42,798 nucleotides of DNA from Ruminococcus sp. (GCA_017534595.1 JAFXVY010000119.1:1-42798); one strand, 5' to 3'. Numbered from the stretch's first letter, positions 33,495-42,532 are shown. A program made the numbers and translations. Notes: generated from the sequence alone by a model not told the origin.

Positions 33495-34472
33495 ATGGTA
33501 TCTATCGTTATACCTGTCTATAATGTTGAAAAATATCTCCGCGAATGTGTAGACAGCGTGCTGCGACAGACTTACTCCGACTTGGAGATCATCCTCGTTG
33601 ACGACGGCTCCCCCGACGGCAGCGGTGCTATCTGTGACGAATACGCCGAAAAAGACAGTCGGGTGACTGTTATCCACAAGGAAAACGGCGGCCTTTCCGA
33701 TGCCCGGAATGCGGGCATGGCGGCTGCGCACGGAGAATATATCTATTTTCTCGACAGCGACGATTATATCGTCGATGACGCTATCAGGCTGCTCGTTGAC
33801 AGAGCCCGGACAGAGAACGCGGACTTCGTTTTCTTTGATTCGGAGAATTTTGTCGAGGATTATGAATTCCCGGAATATATCGAAAACTTTTCAAGAGCCC
33901 GTACCTACCGCACCGGGCCGGGCGTTCTGCTTCTCGGAGCAACGGTCAGGAATTCGGAGTATTTCCCGTGTGTGCCGTTTGAATTTTTCAGAAAACAGTT
34001 CCTTGAAGAGAACGGGCTCAGCTTTTACAAGGGCATCATCCACGAGGACGAGCTCTTCACTCCCGTTGCCTTTGTCAGAGCAAAGACTGCGGCGCAGCTC
34101 AGAAAAAAGCTGTATGTCAGAAGGCTTCGGGGCAATTCCATTATGTCGGTCAAGGACTCGGCCAAAAGCTACGAAGGCTCTGCCGTCGTACTCAGAGAGC
34201 TCGACAGGGAACTTGACAGATATTCCGTCCTCAGCCATGAATACAGGGCGTTAACGCTCTGTATGTTGTCCAAAAGCTTAGATATGATACAGAACTACAC
34301 TCTGATCGACCGTGCAGAAAGGAAACGCCTGCGCCCGCTGTATGCCGAGTCGGCGGAGATAATGAAGAAACATCGTTACTTCGGGTTCAGGCGCTTCTGG
34401 GCAAAGGTAGAGCATCCGGAGCTGTATTATTTCTATTTGAAGCATATCAAACCGTTATTGCATAAGAAGTGA
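33495..34472 (+). CDS. Family 2 glycosyltransferase
   Basis: A 325-residue GT-A fold enzyme that transfers a sugar from a nucleotide donor to a growing surface glycan. It has IVIPVYNVEKYL at the start, the nucleotide-binding VDDGSPDGS (35-43), ENGGLSDARNAG (63-74), and the metal-binding DxD motif in YFLDSDD (Asp87 and Asp89). The C-terminal 100 residues are basic and may contact the membrane. No signal or membrane segments, so it acts on the cytoplasmic face. The ATG at 33495 follows CAGGAGCTGATGTT. First gene of a six-gene operon; sugar and linkage cannot be told from sequence. Confidence 0.92.
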   Translation: MVSIVIPVYNVEKYLRECVDSVLRQTYSDLEIILVDDGSPDGSGAICDEYAEKDSRVTVIHKENGGLSDARNAGMAAAHGEYIYFLDSDDYIVDDAIRLLVDRARTENADFVFFDSENFVEDYEFPEYIENFSRARTYRTGPGVLLLGATVRNSEYFPCVPFEFFRKQFLEENGLSFYKGIIHEDELFTPVAFVRAKTAAQLRKKLYVRRLRGNSIMSVKDSAKSYEGSAVVLRELDRELDRYSVLSHEYRALTLCMLSKSLDMIQNYTLIDRAERKRLRPLYAESAEIMKKHRYFGFRRFWAKVEHPELYYFYLKHIKPLLHKK

Positions 34473-34485
34473 TCGGAGCATACAA

Positions 34486-36027
34486 ATGTCAGATTCAAGG
34501 GAGATGACCTCCAACAAAAAGCTGGCGCTCACCATGACCGCAAGCTTCATATCCTACCTTGTGACCTTCGGGATCAGCTTTGTGCTTTCTCCCTATATCG
34601 TTGAAAAGGTGGGGGTGGAAGCCTGCGGATTTGTCGGGCTGGCAAACAATTTCGTAAGCTATGCGACTCTTGCGGCAGTAGCGCTCAATGCCCTCGCGGG
34701 AAGATTCATAACGGTAAAGATATATGAGAACGATCTCGAAGGCGCCAACAGGTACTTTTCTTCTGTGCTGATCTCGAACGGGATCATCTCTGCGTTCATC
34801 ATGACCGTACTTACCGTTGTATGGGTGTTTCTCGAAAAAATCGTAGATATCCCGCCGGATATCCTCTGGGATGTCAAGCTGCTTTTTGCCGCGGTATTTG
34901 TGGAATGCATACTCAGCACATTCGGTTCGGTATTTGCGGTGTCTACCTTTGCGACCAACAATCTGCACCTCAACTCGCTCAGGACCATCGAATCAAGTAT
35001 TGCCAGGGCAATCATACTGGTGCTGCTATTCATGTTCTTCTCACCGAACATCTGGTATCTCGGCGTGACCGCCCTGCTGATGACGGTTTACTGTGTGCTC
35101 TACAACATCCATTACACAAGGAAGCTGCTTCCCTTCATACATATAAGCTTCAAGTATTTTGACATCGGCGCGGTCAAGACCCTTCTTATATCCGGCGTCT
35201 GGAGCCTGATAACCCGGCTCGGGGCACTGATGAGCGAGGGGCTCGATCTGCTGATAACCAATATCTTCATCGACTCGACCTCTATGGGCGTGCTGTCGCT
35301 GGCAAAAACTATCCCCAGCATCATACAGAGCATTATAGCATCGGTAGTGGAAGCCTTCTCCCCCAACTTCACGATACTGTATGCACAGAATAAGACCGAG
35401 GAGCTGGTGAAGGCTCTGAAACAGTCAATGAAGATCATGGGCATCATATCCAACCTGCCGATAATCATTCTCATCGTCTGCGGAGAGCGCTTCTTCACCC
35501 TCTGGCAGCCGACTCAGGATGCCCGGACGCTGTATATTCTTTCGATCATGACCTGCGCCGGCTTTATACTCAACGGCGGTATCAACTGCGTTTTCAATAT
35601 CTTTGTGGTCGTCAACAAGCTGAAGGTCAATTCAATAGCCGTTGTTATCAGCGGTGCGGTAAACGTAGTCATCGTGCTGATACTCCTGAATGTCACCGAG
35701 CTCGGCATCTACGCGGTGGCGGCGGTCAGCACGGTCATAACGATACTGCGCAATCTTATCATAATCATACCGTACTCCGCGAAAGTCCTCGGGCTGAAAT
35801 GGAACACCTTCTATCCCGACGCTTTCAGGCCGGTGATCTTTACGCTGATAAGCACTGCGCTCGGCATACTGCTTATCATCCCGGTACCTCACGGCGGGTG
35901 GATGAGCCTTATCCTCTGCGGAGCGATAACCGGCAGTATCTCGGTGCTGATAGGCTTCTTCGTGATACTCAGCCGCAGCGACAGAGCGGTAGTTATAAAC
36001 AAGCTTCTAAGGAGAAAACATGAGTAA
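34486..36027 (+). CDS. Wzx-type polysaccharide flippase (MOP superfamily)
   Basis: A 513-residue integral membrane protein with about 14 hydrophobic helices, consistent with the polysaccharide transporter family that flips lipid-linked oligosaccharides across the membrane. The N-terminal ISYLVTFGISFVLSPYIVEKVG and AACFVGLANNF-like region, and repeated VSG/SGAV helices toward the C-terminus, fit the family. It begins 13 bases after the glycosyltransferase and its last 8 bases overlap the start of the next gene (ATGAGTAA), so they are translationally coupled. Its presence shows that the operon makes an exported repeat-unit glycan. Confidence 0.88.
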   Translation: MSDSREMTSNKKLALTMTASFISYLVTFGISFVLSPYIVEKVGVEACGFVGLANNFVSYATLAAVALNALAGRFITVKIYENDLEGANRYFSSVLISNGIISAFIMTVLTVVWVFLEKIVDIPPDILWDVKLLFAAVFVECILSTFGSVFAVSTFATNNLHLNSLRTIESSIARAIILVLLFMFFSPNIWYLGVTALLMTVYCVLYNIHYTRKLLPFIHISFKYFDIGAVKTLLISGVWSLITRLGALMSEGLDLLITNIFIDSTSMGVLSLAKTIPSIIQSIIASVVEAFSPNFTILYAQNKTEELVKALKQSMKIMGIISNLPIIILIVCGERFFTLWQPTQDARTLYILSIMTCAGFILNGGINCVFNIFVVVNKLKVNSIAVVISGAVNVVIVLILLNVTELGIYAVAAVSTVITILRNLIIIIPYSAKVLGLKWNTFYPDAFRPVIFTLISTALGILLIIPVPHGGWMSLILCGAITGSISVLIGFFVILSRSDRAVVINKLLRRKHE

Positions 36028-36787
36028 TATCATTCAAAGGGTCAGAGACAAGCTGACCTCGATAAGCAATCTCAATAAGATCAAGAAGGATCATGACCGC
36101 ATAACGGCGCTGAAAAACCGGTACGCCGGCAAACGCTGCTTCATAATCGGCAACGGCCCGAGCCTTACGCCCGAGGATCTTGAACTGCTGAGATCGCACA
36201 AGGAATTCTGCTTCGGCTCGAACAGGGTCTATCAGATCTACGGCAGGACGAAGTGGCGTCCCGATATCTACTGCGTGCAGGATCACAAGCTCATCTGCGC
36301 TTCCGCCGCCGAGATCTCGGCTGTCGATGCGAAGCTGAGGATCGTGAGCACGGTGCCTCAGTGGAAATACCCCCCGCTGAAAGGCTTCCTGCGGGTAAGG
36401 CATACTATGAAGGAGTTCTACCCCGAGCCCCCCGAGTTCTCGGAGGATATCTCCGACTGCATCTACGAGGGCTTCACAGTGTCGTATATGTGCATCCAGA
36501 CGGCTGCGTATCTGGGCTTCCGGGAGATGGTGCTCCTGGGAGTGGATCACTCCTATTCGCAGGAGCTCACAGCAGACGGCAAGGTCAGGAAGTTTGACGG
36601 CGTCAGGGATCATTTTTCGGATAAGGACAAGGCGGACAATCTTCCCCAGCTTTACAGATCCACTCTCGCCTATGAAGCCGCAAAAGCCTATGCCGATGCT
36701 CACGGCATAAAGATATACAACGCTACAAGAGGCGGCAAGCTCGAGGTCTTCGAGCGCAGGTCTCTGGAAAAGATACTGGAGGACTGA
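36020..36787 (+). CDS. MptE-like/DUF115 protein, possible GT42-type glycosyltransferase
   Basis: A 255-residue soluble protein with CFIIGNGPSLTPEDLELL (41-58), FGSNRVYQIYG, PDIYCVQDH, and then EGFTVSYMCIQTAAYLGFRE and LLGVDHSY. This layout is that of the DUF115 (MptE-like) family and is also reminiscent of GT42 sialyltransferases, which start with GNGPSL and use CMP-activated acidic sugars. MptE itself is a pterin diphosphokinase, but homologues in glycan operons are unlikely to do that. Because the next gene is a CMP-sugar synthetase relative, I infer a transferase for a CMP-activated sugar; the evidence is context plus fold resemblance only. It overlaps the flippase by 8 bases and is one base from the next gene. 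Confidence 0.65.
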   Translation: MSNIIQRVRDKLTSISNLNKIKKDHDRITALKNRYAGKRCFIIGNGPSLTPEDLELLRSHKEFCFGSNRVYQIYGRTKWRPDIYCVQDHKLICASAAEISAVDAKLRIVSTVPQWKYPPLKGFLRVRHTMKEFYPEPPEFSEDISDCIYEGFTVSYMCIQTAAYLGFREMVLLGVDHSYSQELTADGKVRKFDGVRDHFSDKDKADNLPQLYRSTLAYEAAKAYADAHGIKIYNATRGGKLEVFERRSLEKILED

Positions 36788-36788
36788 A

Positions 36789-37451
36789 ATGAAGATAACA
36801 GCAGTCGTACCCATGAAGCTGAACAACAGAAGGCTGCCGCAGAAAAACACCAAGCCTTTCACAAACGGCAGCCCCCTCTGCCGGTACATTCTTGACACTC
36901 TCCTGAGCATACCGGAGATAGATGATGTCTATGTGTATTGCAGCGACCCTGCCATAAAGGAGTTTATCCCCGAGGGAGTAAAGTATCTCAGACGCTCCGA
37001 GAGCCTCGATCAGGACACTACCAAAATGAACGAAGTGCTCTCCTGCTTTGCACGGGAGGTGGATGCGGATATCTACGTCATGACCCACACCACCGCGCCG
37101 TTTATCAGCGCCGGGTCGGTAAGCAAAGGGCTGGAGGCGGTGAGAAGCGGGGAATACGACTCCGCCTTTGCCGCAAAGAAGCTCCAGGACTTTCTCTGGA
37201 AAGACGGCAGGCCATTCAATTACGAGCTTGACAACATCCCGAGGACGCAGGACCTTCCCGCACTTTATCAGGAGACGAGCGGTTTCTATATCTACCGCAG
37301 AGAAATAATGACAGAGCTCGGCAGAAGGATAGGCCTCAAGCCTAAGATAGTCGAGATCGGTGAGATCGAAAGCATCGACATTGACGAGGAAGAGGATTTC
37401 CTTATTGCCGATGCCGTTTACAATATGCTTTATAAGGATCGTTCAAAGTAA
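36789..37451 (+). CDS. Cytidylyltransferase (NeuA/KdsB-like CMP-sugar synthetase)
   Basis: A 220-residue nucleotidyltransferase of the acylneuraminate cytidylyltransferase family. The N-terminal VVPMKLNNRRLPQKNTKPF corresponds to the CTP-binding loop (IPARxGSKxxxxKN in NeuA). VYVYCSDPAIKEFIP, RRSESLDQDTTKMNEVL, THTTAPFIS (in the place of the HLQPTSP-like motif) and the late ESIDIDEEEDFLIAD (the metal-binding IDxxxDF region) follow in the order seen in the family. It should activate an acidic keto-sugar as its CMP derivative, but the sugar is unknown: no NeuB, NeuC or KDO-8-phosphate synthase gene is present, and an aldolase follows instead. Starts one base after the preceding gene. Confidence 0.85.
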   Translation: MKITAVVPMKLNNRRLPQKNTKPFTNGSPLCRYILDTLLSIPEIDDVYVYCSDPAIKEFIPEGVKYLRRSESLDQDTTKMNEVLSCFAREVDADIYVMTHTTAPFISAGSVSKGLEAVRSGEYDSAFAAKKLQDFLWKDGRPFNYELDNIPRTQDLPALYQETSGFYIYRREIMTELGRRIGLKPKIVEIGEIESIDIDEEEDFLIADAVYNMLYKDRSK

Positions 37452-37474
37452 GCGCATGGAGATAGGATGAGATC

Positions 37475-39067
37475 ATGTCAGAAATAAAGGTTCTTGACTG
37501 CACCCTCCGGGACGGAGGCTACTGCAACAAATGGGAATTCGGAAAAGAGAATATAAAGAAGATCATCTCAGGGCTCTGCGAATCGGGCATTGAGTTTATT
37601 GAGTGCGGCTTTCTCACGAACAGGCAGGAGCACAGGGACGGTTCAACGCTCTTTACAAACGCCGCTCAGCTCTCGGAGCTGATCCCTCAGAGCGGCAGGA
37701 AGCAGATGCCGGTATGTATGATCAATTACGGAGAGTACTCCGCCGACGATCTGCCGGAATGCTCCGAGACCGTGCTCGAGGGGATAAGGGTCGCCTTCCA
37801 CAAGAAGGATATGATCCCTGCGCTGGAGCTTTGCAGGCAGATCAAAGCCAAGGGCTATAAGATCTTCGTTCAGGCGATGGTCAGCCTGAACTACAACGAC
37901 AGGGAATTCCTCGAGCTTATTGAAAGAGTAAACGAGCTCGAGCCCTACTGCTTCTATATCGTTGACAGCTTCGGAGTAATGAAGAAGAAGGATCTTATCA
38001 GGCTTTTCAGCCTTGTGGAGAACGATCTTTCCAAGGATATCGGGATAGGCTTCCATTCCCATAACAATATGCAGCTTTCCTACTCCAATGCCCAGACTCT
38101 CGCAGATATGCAGACCTCTCATTTCCTGATAATAGACTCCTGCATCTTCGGTATGGGCAGAGGCGCCGGCAATCTCAACACCGAGCTCTTTGTCGAGTAT
38201 CTCAACGACAATCTCGGCGGGAACTATTCCCTCAAGCCCCTGCTCGTCATAATAGATGAGATACTAAACACCTTCTATCAGCGGAGCTACTGGGGATATT
38301 CACTGCCCAACTATCTTTCCGCAAAGCATAACGCCCACCCGAACTATGCAGCCTATCTTGACAGCAAGAATACCCTTACAGTCGAGGCGATGGACGATAT
38401 CTTCTCGCTCATGGATGACTCCGAGCGCAGCTCCTTCAACAGGGAATACATTGAAAAGCTTTATACCGAATACATGGAGAACGGCAGCGTTCAGGAGCAG
38501 CATCTCGCTGAGCTCTCCGAAAGGATAAAGGGCAAGGGCGTGCTCATTATCGCACCCGGGCGCAGCTCCGTCGCCGAAAAGGACAGGATACTTCCCTACG
38601 CCGAAAACTCAGAGCTTTTCTCGGTGAGCATCAATCACCGTTATTCCGCCGCCGAGACCGATATGATCTTCGTCAGCAATCTGAGGCGTTTCCACGAGCT
38701 CGACAGCAGCCTCCATTCAAAATGTATCATAACCTCAAACATCCCCGCTTCCGATGTCTATCTCAAGACCTCCTACGGCGAGCTGCTCAACGATGTCAGC
38801 GGAGTCCACGACAATGCGGGCATGATGCTGATACGTTTCCTGATAAAAATGGGCGCTGCGAAGCTCTTTATCTGCGGGATGGACGGCTACTCCGCCGACC
38901 CGTCGCAGAACTATTCAAGCGAGGATCTGAATTTCTACACCAGAAGAGCCGCCATGGAGCAGATGAACGAAGGCATCGGCAGAATGATAAAGCGCTTTTC
39001 CGAGGAGATAGAGCTGGAATTCATCACCGACTCCAGGTTTGCAAAATTCAGTACGGGAGAAATGTAA
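37475..39067 (+). CDS. DRE-TIM (HMGL-like) aldolase fused to a GNGPSL-like domain
   Basis: A 530-residue protein. Residues 1-270 are an HMG-CoA lyase-like TIM barrel: LDCTLRDGG (7-15) with the DRE-TIM metal-binding Asp and Arg, FIECGF, FVQAMVSLNYND, and GIGFHSHNNMQLSYSNA, whose two histidines bind the metal. This superfamily makes or breaks carbon bonds next to a keto-acid (4-hydroxy-2-oxovalerate aldolase, isopropylmalate synthase). Residues about 355-500 look like a second Rossmann-type domain: GVLIIAPGRSSVAEKDRI, SVSINHRY, DMIFVSNLRRF, MLIRFLIKMGAAKLFICGMDGYS, similar in layout to the GNGPSL protein encoded two genes upstream. I infer that it makes the keto-acid sugar that the cytidylyltransferase activates. 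Located 23 bases after that gene and one base before the next. Confidence 0.75.
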   Translation: MSEIKVLDCTLRDGGYCNKWEFGKENIKKIISGLCESGIEFIECGFLTNRQEHRDGSTLFTNAAQLSELIPQSGRKQMPVCMINYGEYSADDLPECSETVLEGIRVAFHKKDMIPALELCRQIKAKGYKIFVQAMVSLNYNDREFLELIERVNELEPYCFYIVDSFGVMKKKDLIRLFSLVENDLSKDIGIGFHSHNNMQLSYSNAQTLADMQTSHFLIIDSCIFGMGRGAGNLNTELFVEYLNDNLGGNYSLKPLLVIIDEILNTFYQRSYWGYSLPNYLSAKHNAHPNYAAYLDSKNTLTVEAMDDIFSLMDDSERSSFNREYIEKLYTEYMENGSVQEQHLAELSERIKGKGVLIIAPGRSSVAEKDRILPYAENSELFSVSINHRYSAAETDMIFVSNLRRFHELDSSLHSKCIITSNIPASDVYLKTSYGELLNDVSGVHDNAGMMLIRFLIKMGAAKLFICGMDGYSADPSQNYSSEDLNFYTRRAAMEQMNEGIGRMIKRFSEEIELEFITDSRFAKFSTGEM

Positions 39068-39068
39068 G

Positions 39069-40109
39069 ATGAAGCCGGAGCCGCGAAAACGAAATTCTTC
39101 CTTTGAGCTGCTGAGGCTCATCAGTATGTTCATGATCCTCTGCCTTCACGCCAATAAGGATATCATGTTCTCCGGGAGCTATGAGATAAGTACGCTGAAC
39201 AAAGCGTTCATGCTCGGGACCGAAGCCCTCGGTATCGTAGCCGTTAACTGCTTTGTGATGATCTCCGGGTATTTCACGGTGACGAGCAGAAAGCTCAGGC
39301 TCCGCAAGGCGGCGGAGCTGATAGTGCTCACCAGCGGCTACGGGATCCTGATATTTGCCGTCATGTGTCTGACCGGGAATGCGGAGTTTTCTTTCAAGCT
39401 GCTGATTAAGTGTACTGCGCCCTATTTCTACGACAAGGTGTGGTTCATCAATATCTATCTTGTACTGTTCCTGCTGGCGCCGTTTCTCAACAGGGCGCTG
39501 ACTTCTCTCTCGAAGAAAAACTACCGTTTGCTTCTTCTGATAAGTCTGCTGCTGTTTTCGGTATGGCCTTCGTTTTTCCCCAACCCTCCCTCTCAGGACG
39601 GCGGCTACGGGATAGTTTCCTTCGTCCTGATCTATATGACCGCGGGCTACATCCGGCTGCACGTTGAGAGCAAGCCCTCCGTGCTGAAATGTCTGGCGGC
39701 ATATCTGATCTTTAGCATCATTACGGCCTGCCTGCTGGAAACAGAGGTCTTATCCGGGAACTGGCTCAATTACAACAGCGTATTCATCATAGCGGCATCT
39801 GTCTCGCTGTTTATGGCATTCCGCTCACTGACGTTCAGCAGCGAAAAGATCAATCTGATCTCCGGCTCTGTGATAGCCGTCTATATCATCCATGCTCATC
39901 AGCTGATCCGCCCGCTGCTGTTCGCAGAATGGCTGCGGCTGCCGGAGCGTGTGCAGAGCGCAGTCTATCCCCTCATTTATCTGGGCGAACTGCTTTTGTT
40001 GTTTGCGCTGTGCCTGATAACAGACGCTCTGCGCAGGCTGACTGTGCAAAAGCTGACCGTCAGACTGCTTGACAAGATCTCATTTTTCAACCTTGAGTTT
40101 GATATCTGA
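39069..40109 (+). CDS. Acyltransferase family 3 membrane protein
   Basis: A 346-residue integral membrane protein with about ten hydrophobic helices. SSFELLRLISMFMILCLHAN at the start carries the R-(x)-H pattern in which the histidine (about residue 29) serves the acyl transfer, followed by NCFVMISGYF. Family members add acetyl or other acyl groups to polysaccharides or peptidoglycan. I chose the ATG at 39069, one base after the aldolase stop; an in-frame ATG further upstream lies inside the aldolase gene. Last gene of the glycan operon, it probably O-acylates the product. Confidence 0.88.
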   Translation: MKPEPRKRNSSFELLRLISMFMILCLHANKDIMFSGSYEISTLNKAFMLGTEALGIVAVNCFVMISGYFTVTSRKLRLRKAAELIVLTSGYGILIFAVMCLTGNAEFSFKLLIKCTAPYFYDKVWFINIYLVLFLLAPFLNRALTSLSKKNYRLLLLISLLLFSVWPSFFPNPPSQDGGYGIVSFVLIYMTAGYIRLHVESKPSVLKCLAAYLIFSIITACLLETEVLSGNWLNYNSVFIIAASVSLFMAFRSLTFSSEKINLISGSVIAVYIIHAHQLIRPLLFAEWLRLPERVQSAVYPLIYLGELLLLFALCLITDALRRLTVQKLTVRLLDKISFFNLEFDI

Positions 40110-40119
40110 AACAAATACA

Positions 40120-40161
40120 AGGCTGCTGCACCGAAGCATTCAGTGCAGCAGCCTCTTTTTT
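40120..40161. terminator. Bidirectional terminator of the glycan operon and phage-like genes
   Basis: AGGCTGCTGCAC (40120-40131) with GTGCAGCAGCCT (40143-40154), then CTTTTTTC on the plus side. It lies between two convergent gene groups; the minus side has only a short T-run. Confidence 0.9.
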
Positions 40162-40189
40162 CAGCGGATCGGATACCGCAGTTCAGGCA

Positions 40190-41812
40190 TTACGGCTTGC
40201 AGGCAAGACCTCTTGCGGTAGTCCAGGCGCTGTCCTTGGAGACGGTCATCAGCAGAGAAAATGCGCCGTCCTGGCTGCCCCTGTTGGCGGTCCCGCCGAT
40301 CAGCGAAACGGCGGGCTCCGTCCTGTCGAGTATCACAGCACCCACATCGGACACCGATACCGCGGTGTTTGCGCTGTTCCTGAAAACGAGGCACAGCTTT
40401 GAGCCGCTTGCCGGAGCGGTAAAGGTGTAGGGCTGCTGCTGCCAGCCCGAATCGGAGCTTTTGATGTTCGTAGCCGGATCACAGACCCCGACAGCGACCA
40501 TTATCCCCTGACCGGTCGTACTTACCGACACTGATTCTCCGGGATCGAGATAGATCATATCCGGTACGCAGACACGGATCGGATAATACTCGCTCTCGCT
40601 CCCGTAGACCTCCGGCACGCTGCCGATACCGCCGCCCCAGCCGCCCTGCTGCAGCTGATATGTCCTTCGCGAGGAACGGAAGGTGTCGGCGTAACAGGTA
40701 TCGAAATCCTGCGACTCGGTGCATCCCGAGGGGAGCATTCCGAAGGTGCCGAACGCCATAGCCGAGATCTCACTGTCTACCGATGTACCGTCCGGCTGCG
40801 CTCCCGAGGAAATGTATCCGCTGCCGGTAAGGTTGTAGCCGACAGCTTCGGAACCGTCGGAGGTGCCGTAGGTGAGCTTGCATCTGAAAGTGTTATCCGT
40901 CCCTCCGATAAGCCCCAGAGGGCGGTGGTAAAGGCCTCCCCACCAGTTCTCCATACCGAACACCTTTACAAAGCTGCTCCCTCCGGAGACATCTCCCGCA
41001 AACAGACCTGCCTGATCGAGTGCGCCTGTGCGAAGGAGGCTTATATCCGCATTATCGGTGAGACCCGACCCGAACACAGCCTGTGTATCGAGGCTTTTTC
41101 CGATCAGCACGAGCAGCGCGTTTATAAGAACGCGGTCACACCAGAGCTCGGTGCTCCAGATGGGTGCCGAGCCTTTGTTGTTCGCCGCCGCTCTCGAGTT
41201 CTCCGTCGCCGCACTTGTCGGCTGTACACCGTTGCCGTTGTCGAGCAACTGCCCCGAAAGGCTGCGGGTGCAGGACGTCCCCGTACCGTTGTAGATCGAA
41301 GTGTAGAAATGGGGTTTGATCTCGCCTTCGGGATCTGTGCTGCACCAGCACTTGTAGCTTTCATCGGCCTGATGATCCGAGCAGTAAAAGCTGCCTTCAC
41401 CGTCAGCCTCCCCGGGCACGAATTTGTACCAGATCAGCGGCCACTCCATCATGGCGTTCCCCTCAAACGAGGCGTTTGCGACATCCGATGCAGTACCGTC
41501 GGCCTTCTTGGAGTAGTCGTCCGGGTCGAGATAGTAGGCCACAGTGCCGTCATAGCGCAGCATACAGGGCTTCGGCATGAAAAAGGCTCTCGCCCAGCCG
41601 CCGTAGGAGAATGTGCTTGCTCCCATTGCAGCCGGCGTCTTCCCGACCGCATTTTCAAGATAGGTCACGGCCTGTGCGGGGTCGGTAACGGAGGGGTCTG
41701 CGTGCCAGCCGTATATCACGGGCAGGCTCGTTTTATCTCCGGCAAGCTTTGATACAAGATCCCTGACGGGCATCCCCTTGCTTGCTTTGATCACCTGAAT
41801 AAGGTCAAGCAC
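40190..41812 (-). CDS. Phage tail-fibre-like (lectin-fold) protein
   Basis: A 540-residue protein; I chose GTG at 41812, one base after the stop of the upstream gene, with GGCGGAG before it. The frame stays open further upstream inside the other gene. It resembles receptor-binding or tail-fibre proteins of gut Clostridia phages: VFGMENWWGGLYHRPLGLIG, KLTYGTSDGSEAVGYNLTGS, and a C-terminus SLIGGTANRGSQDGAFSLLM ending WTTARGLACKP. The final block, GGxxxxGxxxGAFxL then W and CKP, has the look of the C-type-lectin fold also used by targets of diversity-generating retroelements. No reverse transcriptase or template repeat is in the window. Residues 1-60 are helical and may trimerise. Family placement is by remembered pattern. 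Confidence 0.6.
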   Translation of the reverse strand: MLDLIQVIKASKGMPVRDLVSKLAGDKTSLPVIYGWHADPSVTDPAQAVTYLENAVGKTPAAMGASTFSYGGWARAFFMPKPCMLRYDGTVAYYLDPDDYSKKADGTASDVANASFEGNAMMEWPLIWYKFVPGEADGEGSFYCSDHQADESYKCWCSTDPEGEIKPHFYTSIYNGTGTSCTRSLSGQLLDNGNGVQPTSAATENSRAAANNKGSAPIWSTELWCDRVLINALLVLIGKSLDTQAVFGSGLTDNADISLLRTGALDQAGLFAGDVSGGSSFVKVFGMENWWGGLYHRPLGLIGGTDNTFRCKLTYGTSDGSEAVGYNLTGSGYISSGAQPDGTSVDSEISAMAFGTFGMLPSGCTESQDFDTCYADTFRSSRRTYQLQQGGWGGGIGSVPEVYGSESEYYPIRVCVPDMIYLDPGESVSVSTTGQGIMVAVGVCDPATNIKSSDSGWQQQPYTFTAPASGSKLCLVFRNSANTAVSVSDVGAVILDRTEPAVSLIGGTANRGSQDGAFSLLMTVSKDSAWTTARGLACKP

Positions 41813-41813
41813 T

Positions 41814-42092
41814 TTACTCCGCCTCGCTCTCGGCTTCATCTTCAGGGTCGTCATCCTCCGGCGCGGGAAGCTTTTCGCCTGTGCCCCACTCTGTCCAGAG
41901 CAGGTCGGTGTCAAGGATATAGAGCTTGCTCTCGGACGGGACTATCGCCGCTGAACCCGGTTCAAGCGTCTTCCCGCTCACCTCATCGTAATAAGGGATG
42001 TCCTCGCTCGATGCGGCGACAAGCTCGGAGACAACAGCAGCCGTGCCGTTTGAGAGACAGACAAGTCTCTCGCTTATGATCGAATAATCCAT
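41814..42092 (-). CDS. Small phage-like accessory protein
   Basis: A 92-residue acidic protein starting MDYSIISERLVCLSNGTAAV and ending in an Asp/Glu-rich tail (PEDDDPEDEAESEAE). The ATG at 42092 has a strong AGGAGG site. It contains strand-like SKLYILDTDLLWTEWG, seen in small proteins encoded next to tail fibres in clostridial prophages. It is coupled to the tail-fibre-like gene by a one-base gap. Function unknown; the pair may be a prophage remnant extending right of the window or a domesticated tail module. Confidence 0.6.
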   Translation of the reverse strand: MDYSIISERLVCLSNGTAAVVSELVAASSEDIPYYDEVSGKTLEPGSAAIVPSESKLYILDTDLLWTEWGTGEKLPAPEDDDPEDEAESEAE

Positions 42093-42503
42093 TTTTGTAC
42101 CTCCTGTTTTTCATTTTCCACGATATTCCGGAGCGCCCGGAGAGAGTCCCGCGCCCCGGAAGAAGTACCCCCTTCACTAATAGCGAAAAAAGCCCGTTTT
42201 GCTGCACGCAAAGATGCAACATTTCAGAAAATTTTTTTGAACGAGCTCAAAAAACGGAGATATGCACAAATTGAGGGGGATGGAATTGGGGATTGTGTAC
42301 AAGGGGATAGTGCGATTTCGTTTCAGATCGGTCAGACCTGCTCAGGTCCACCGCCCTTTTCACTTTATGGGGAACTCTGACTTTTTTTCGATGTCCCACG
42401 CTCCGTTGACATTGTCGCCGAGAGCTCGGCAGTGCGGGCGCTTTTTAGTGCCCGAAAAAAATTTTTCAAGAATTTTTGAAAACCCCTGTTTTTTGTAAGA
42501 CTG
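42093..42503. other. Intergenic region without recognisable gene
   Basis: About 410 bases with no convincing gene. It holds a 14-base palindrome GCCGAGAGCTCGGC (42417-42430), a hairpin CGGGC with GCCCG (about 42437-42456) followed by A and T runs, and purine-rich low-complexity stretches. It may be the boundary of the phage-like pair. Confidence 0.5.
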
Positions 42504-42532
42504 TTGTAATACCGGGTGTGTTATTATGTAAT
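42504..42532 (+). promoter_or_regulatory. Probable promoter of the tiny membrane peptides
   Basis: TTGTAA (42504-42509), 17 bases, TGTAAT (42527-42532). A weaker match than the others; the alternative -10 TATTAT is shifted by a few bases. Confidence 0.45.

Noticed and set aside
40190-40560. Possible diversity-generating retroelement variable region
   Set aside because: No reverse transcriptase, accessory gene or template repeat is visible in the window, so only the lectin-like look remains.
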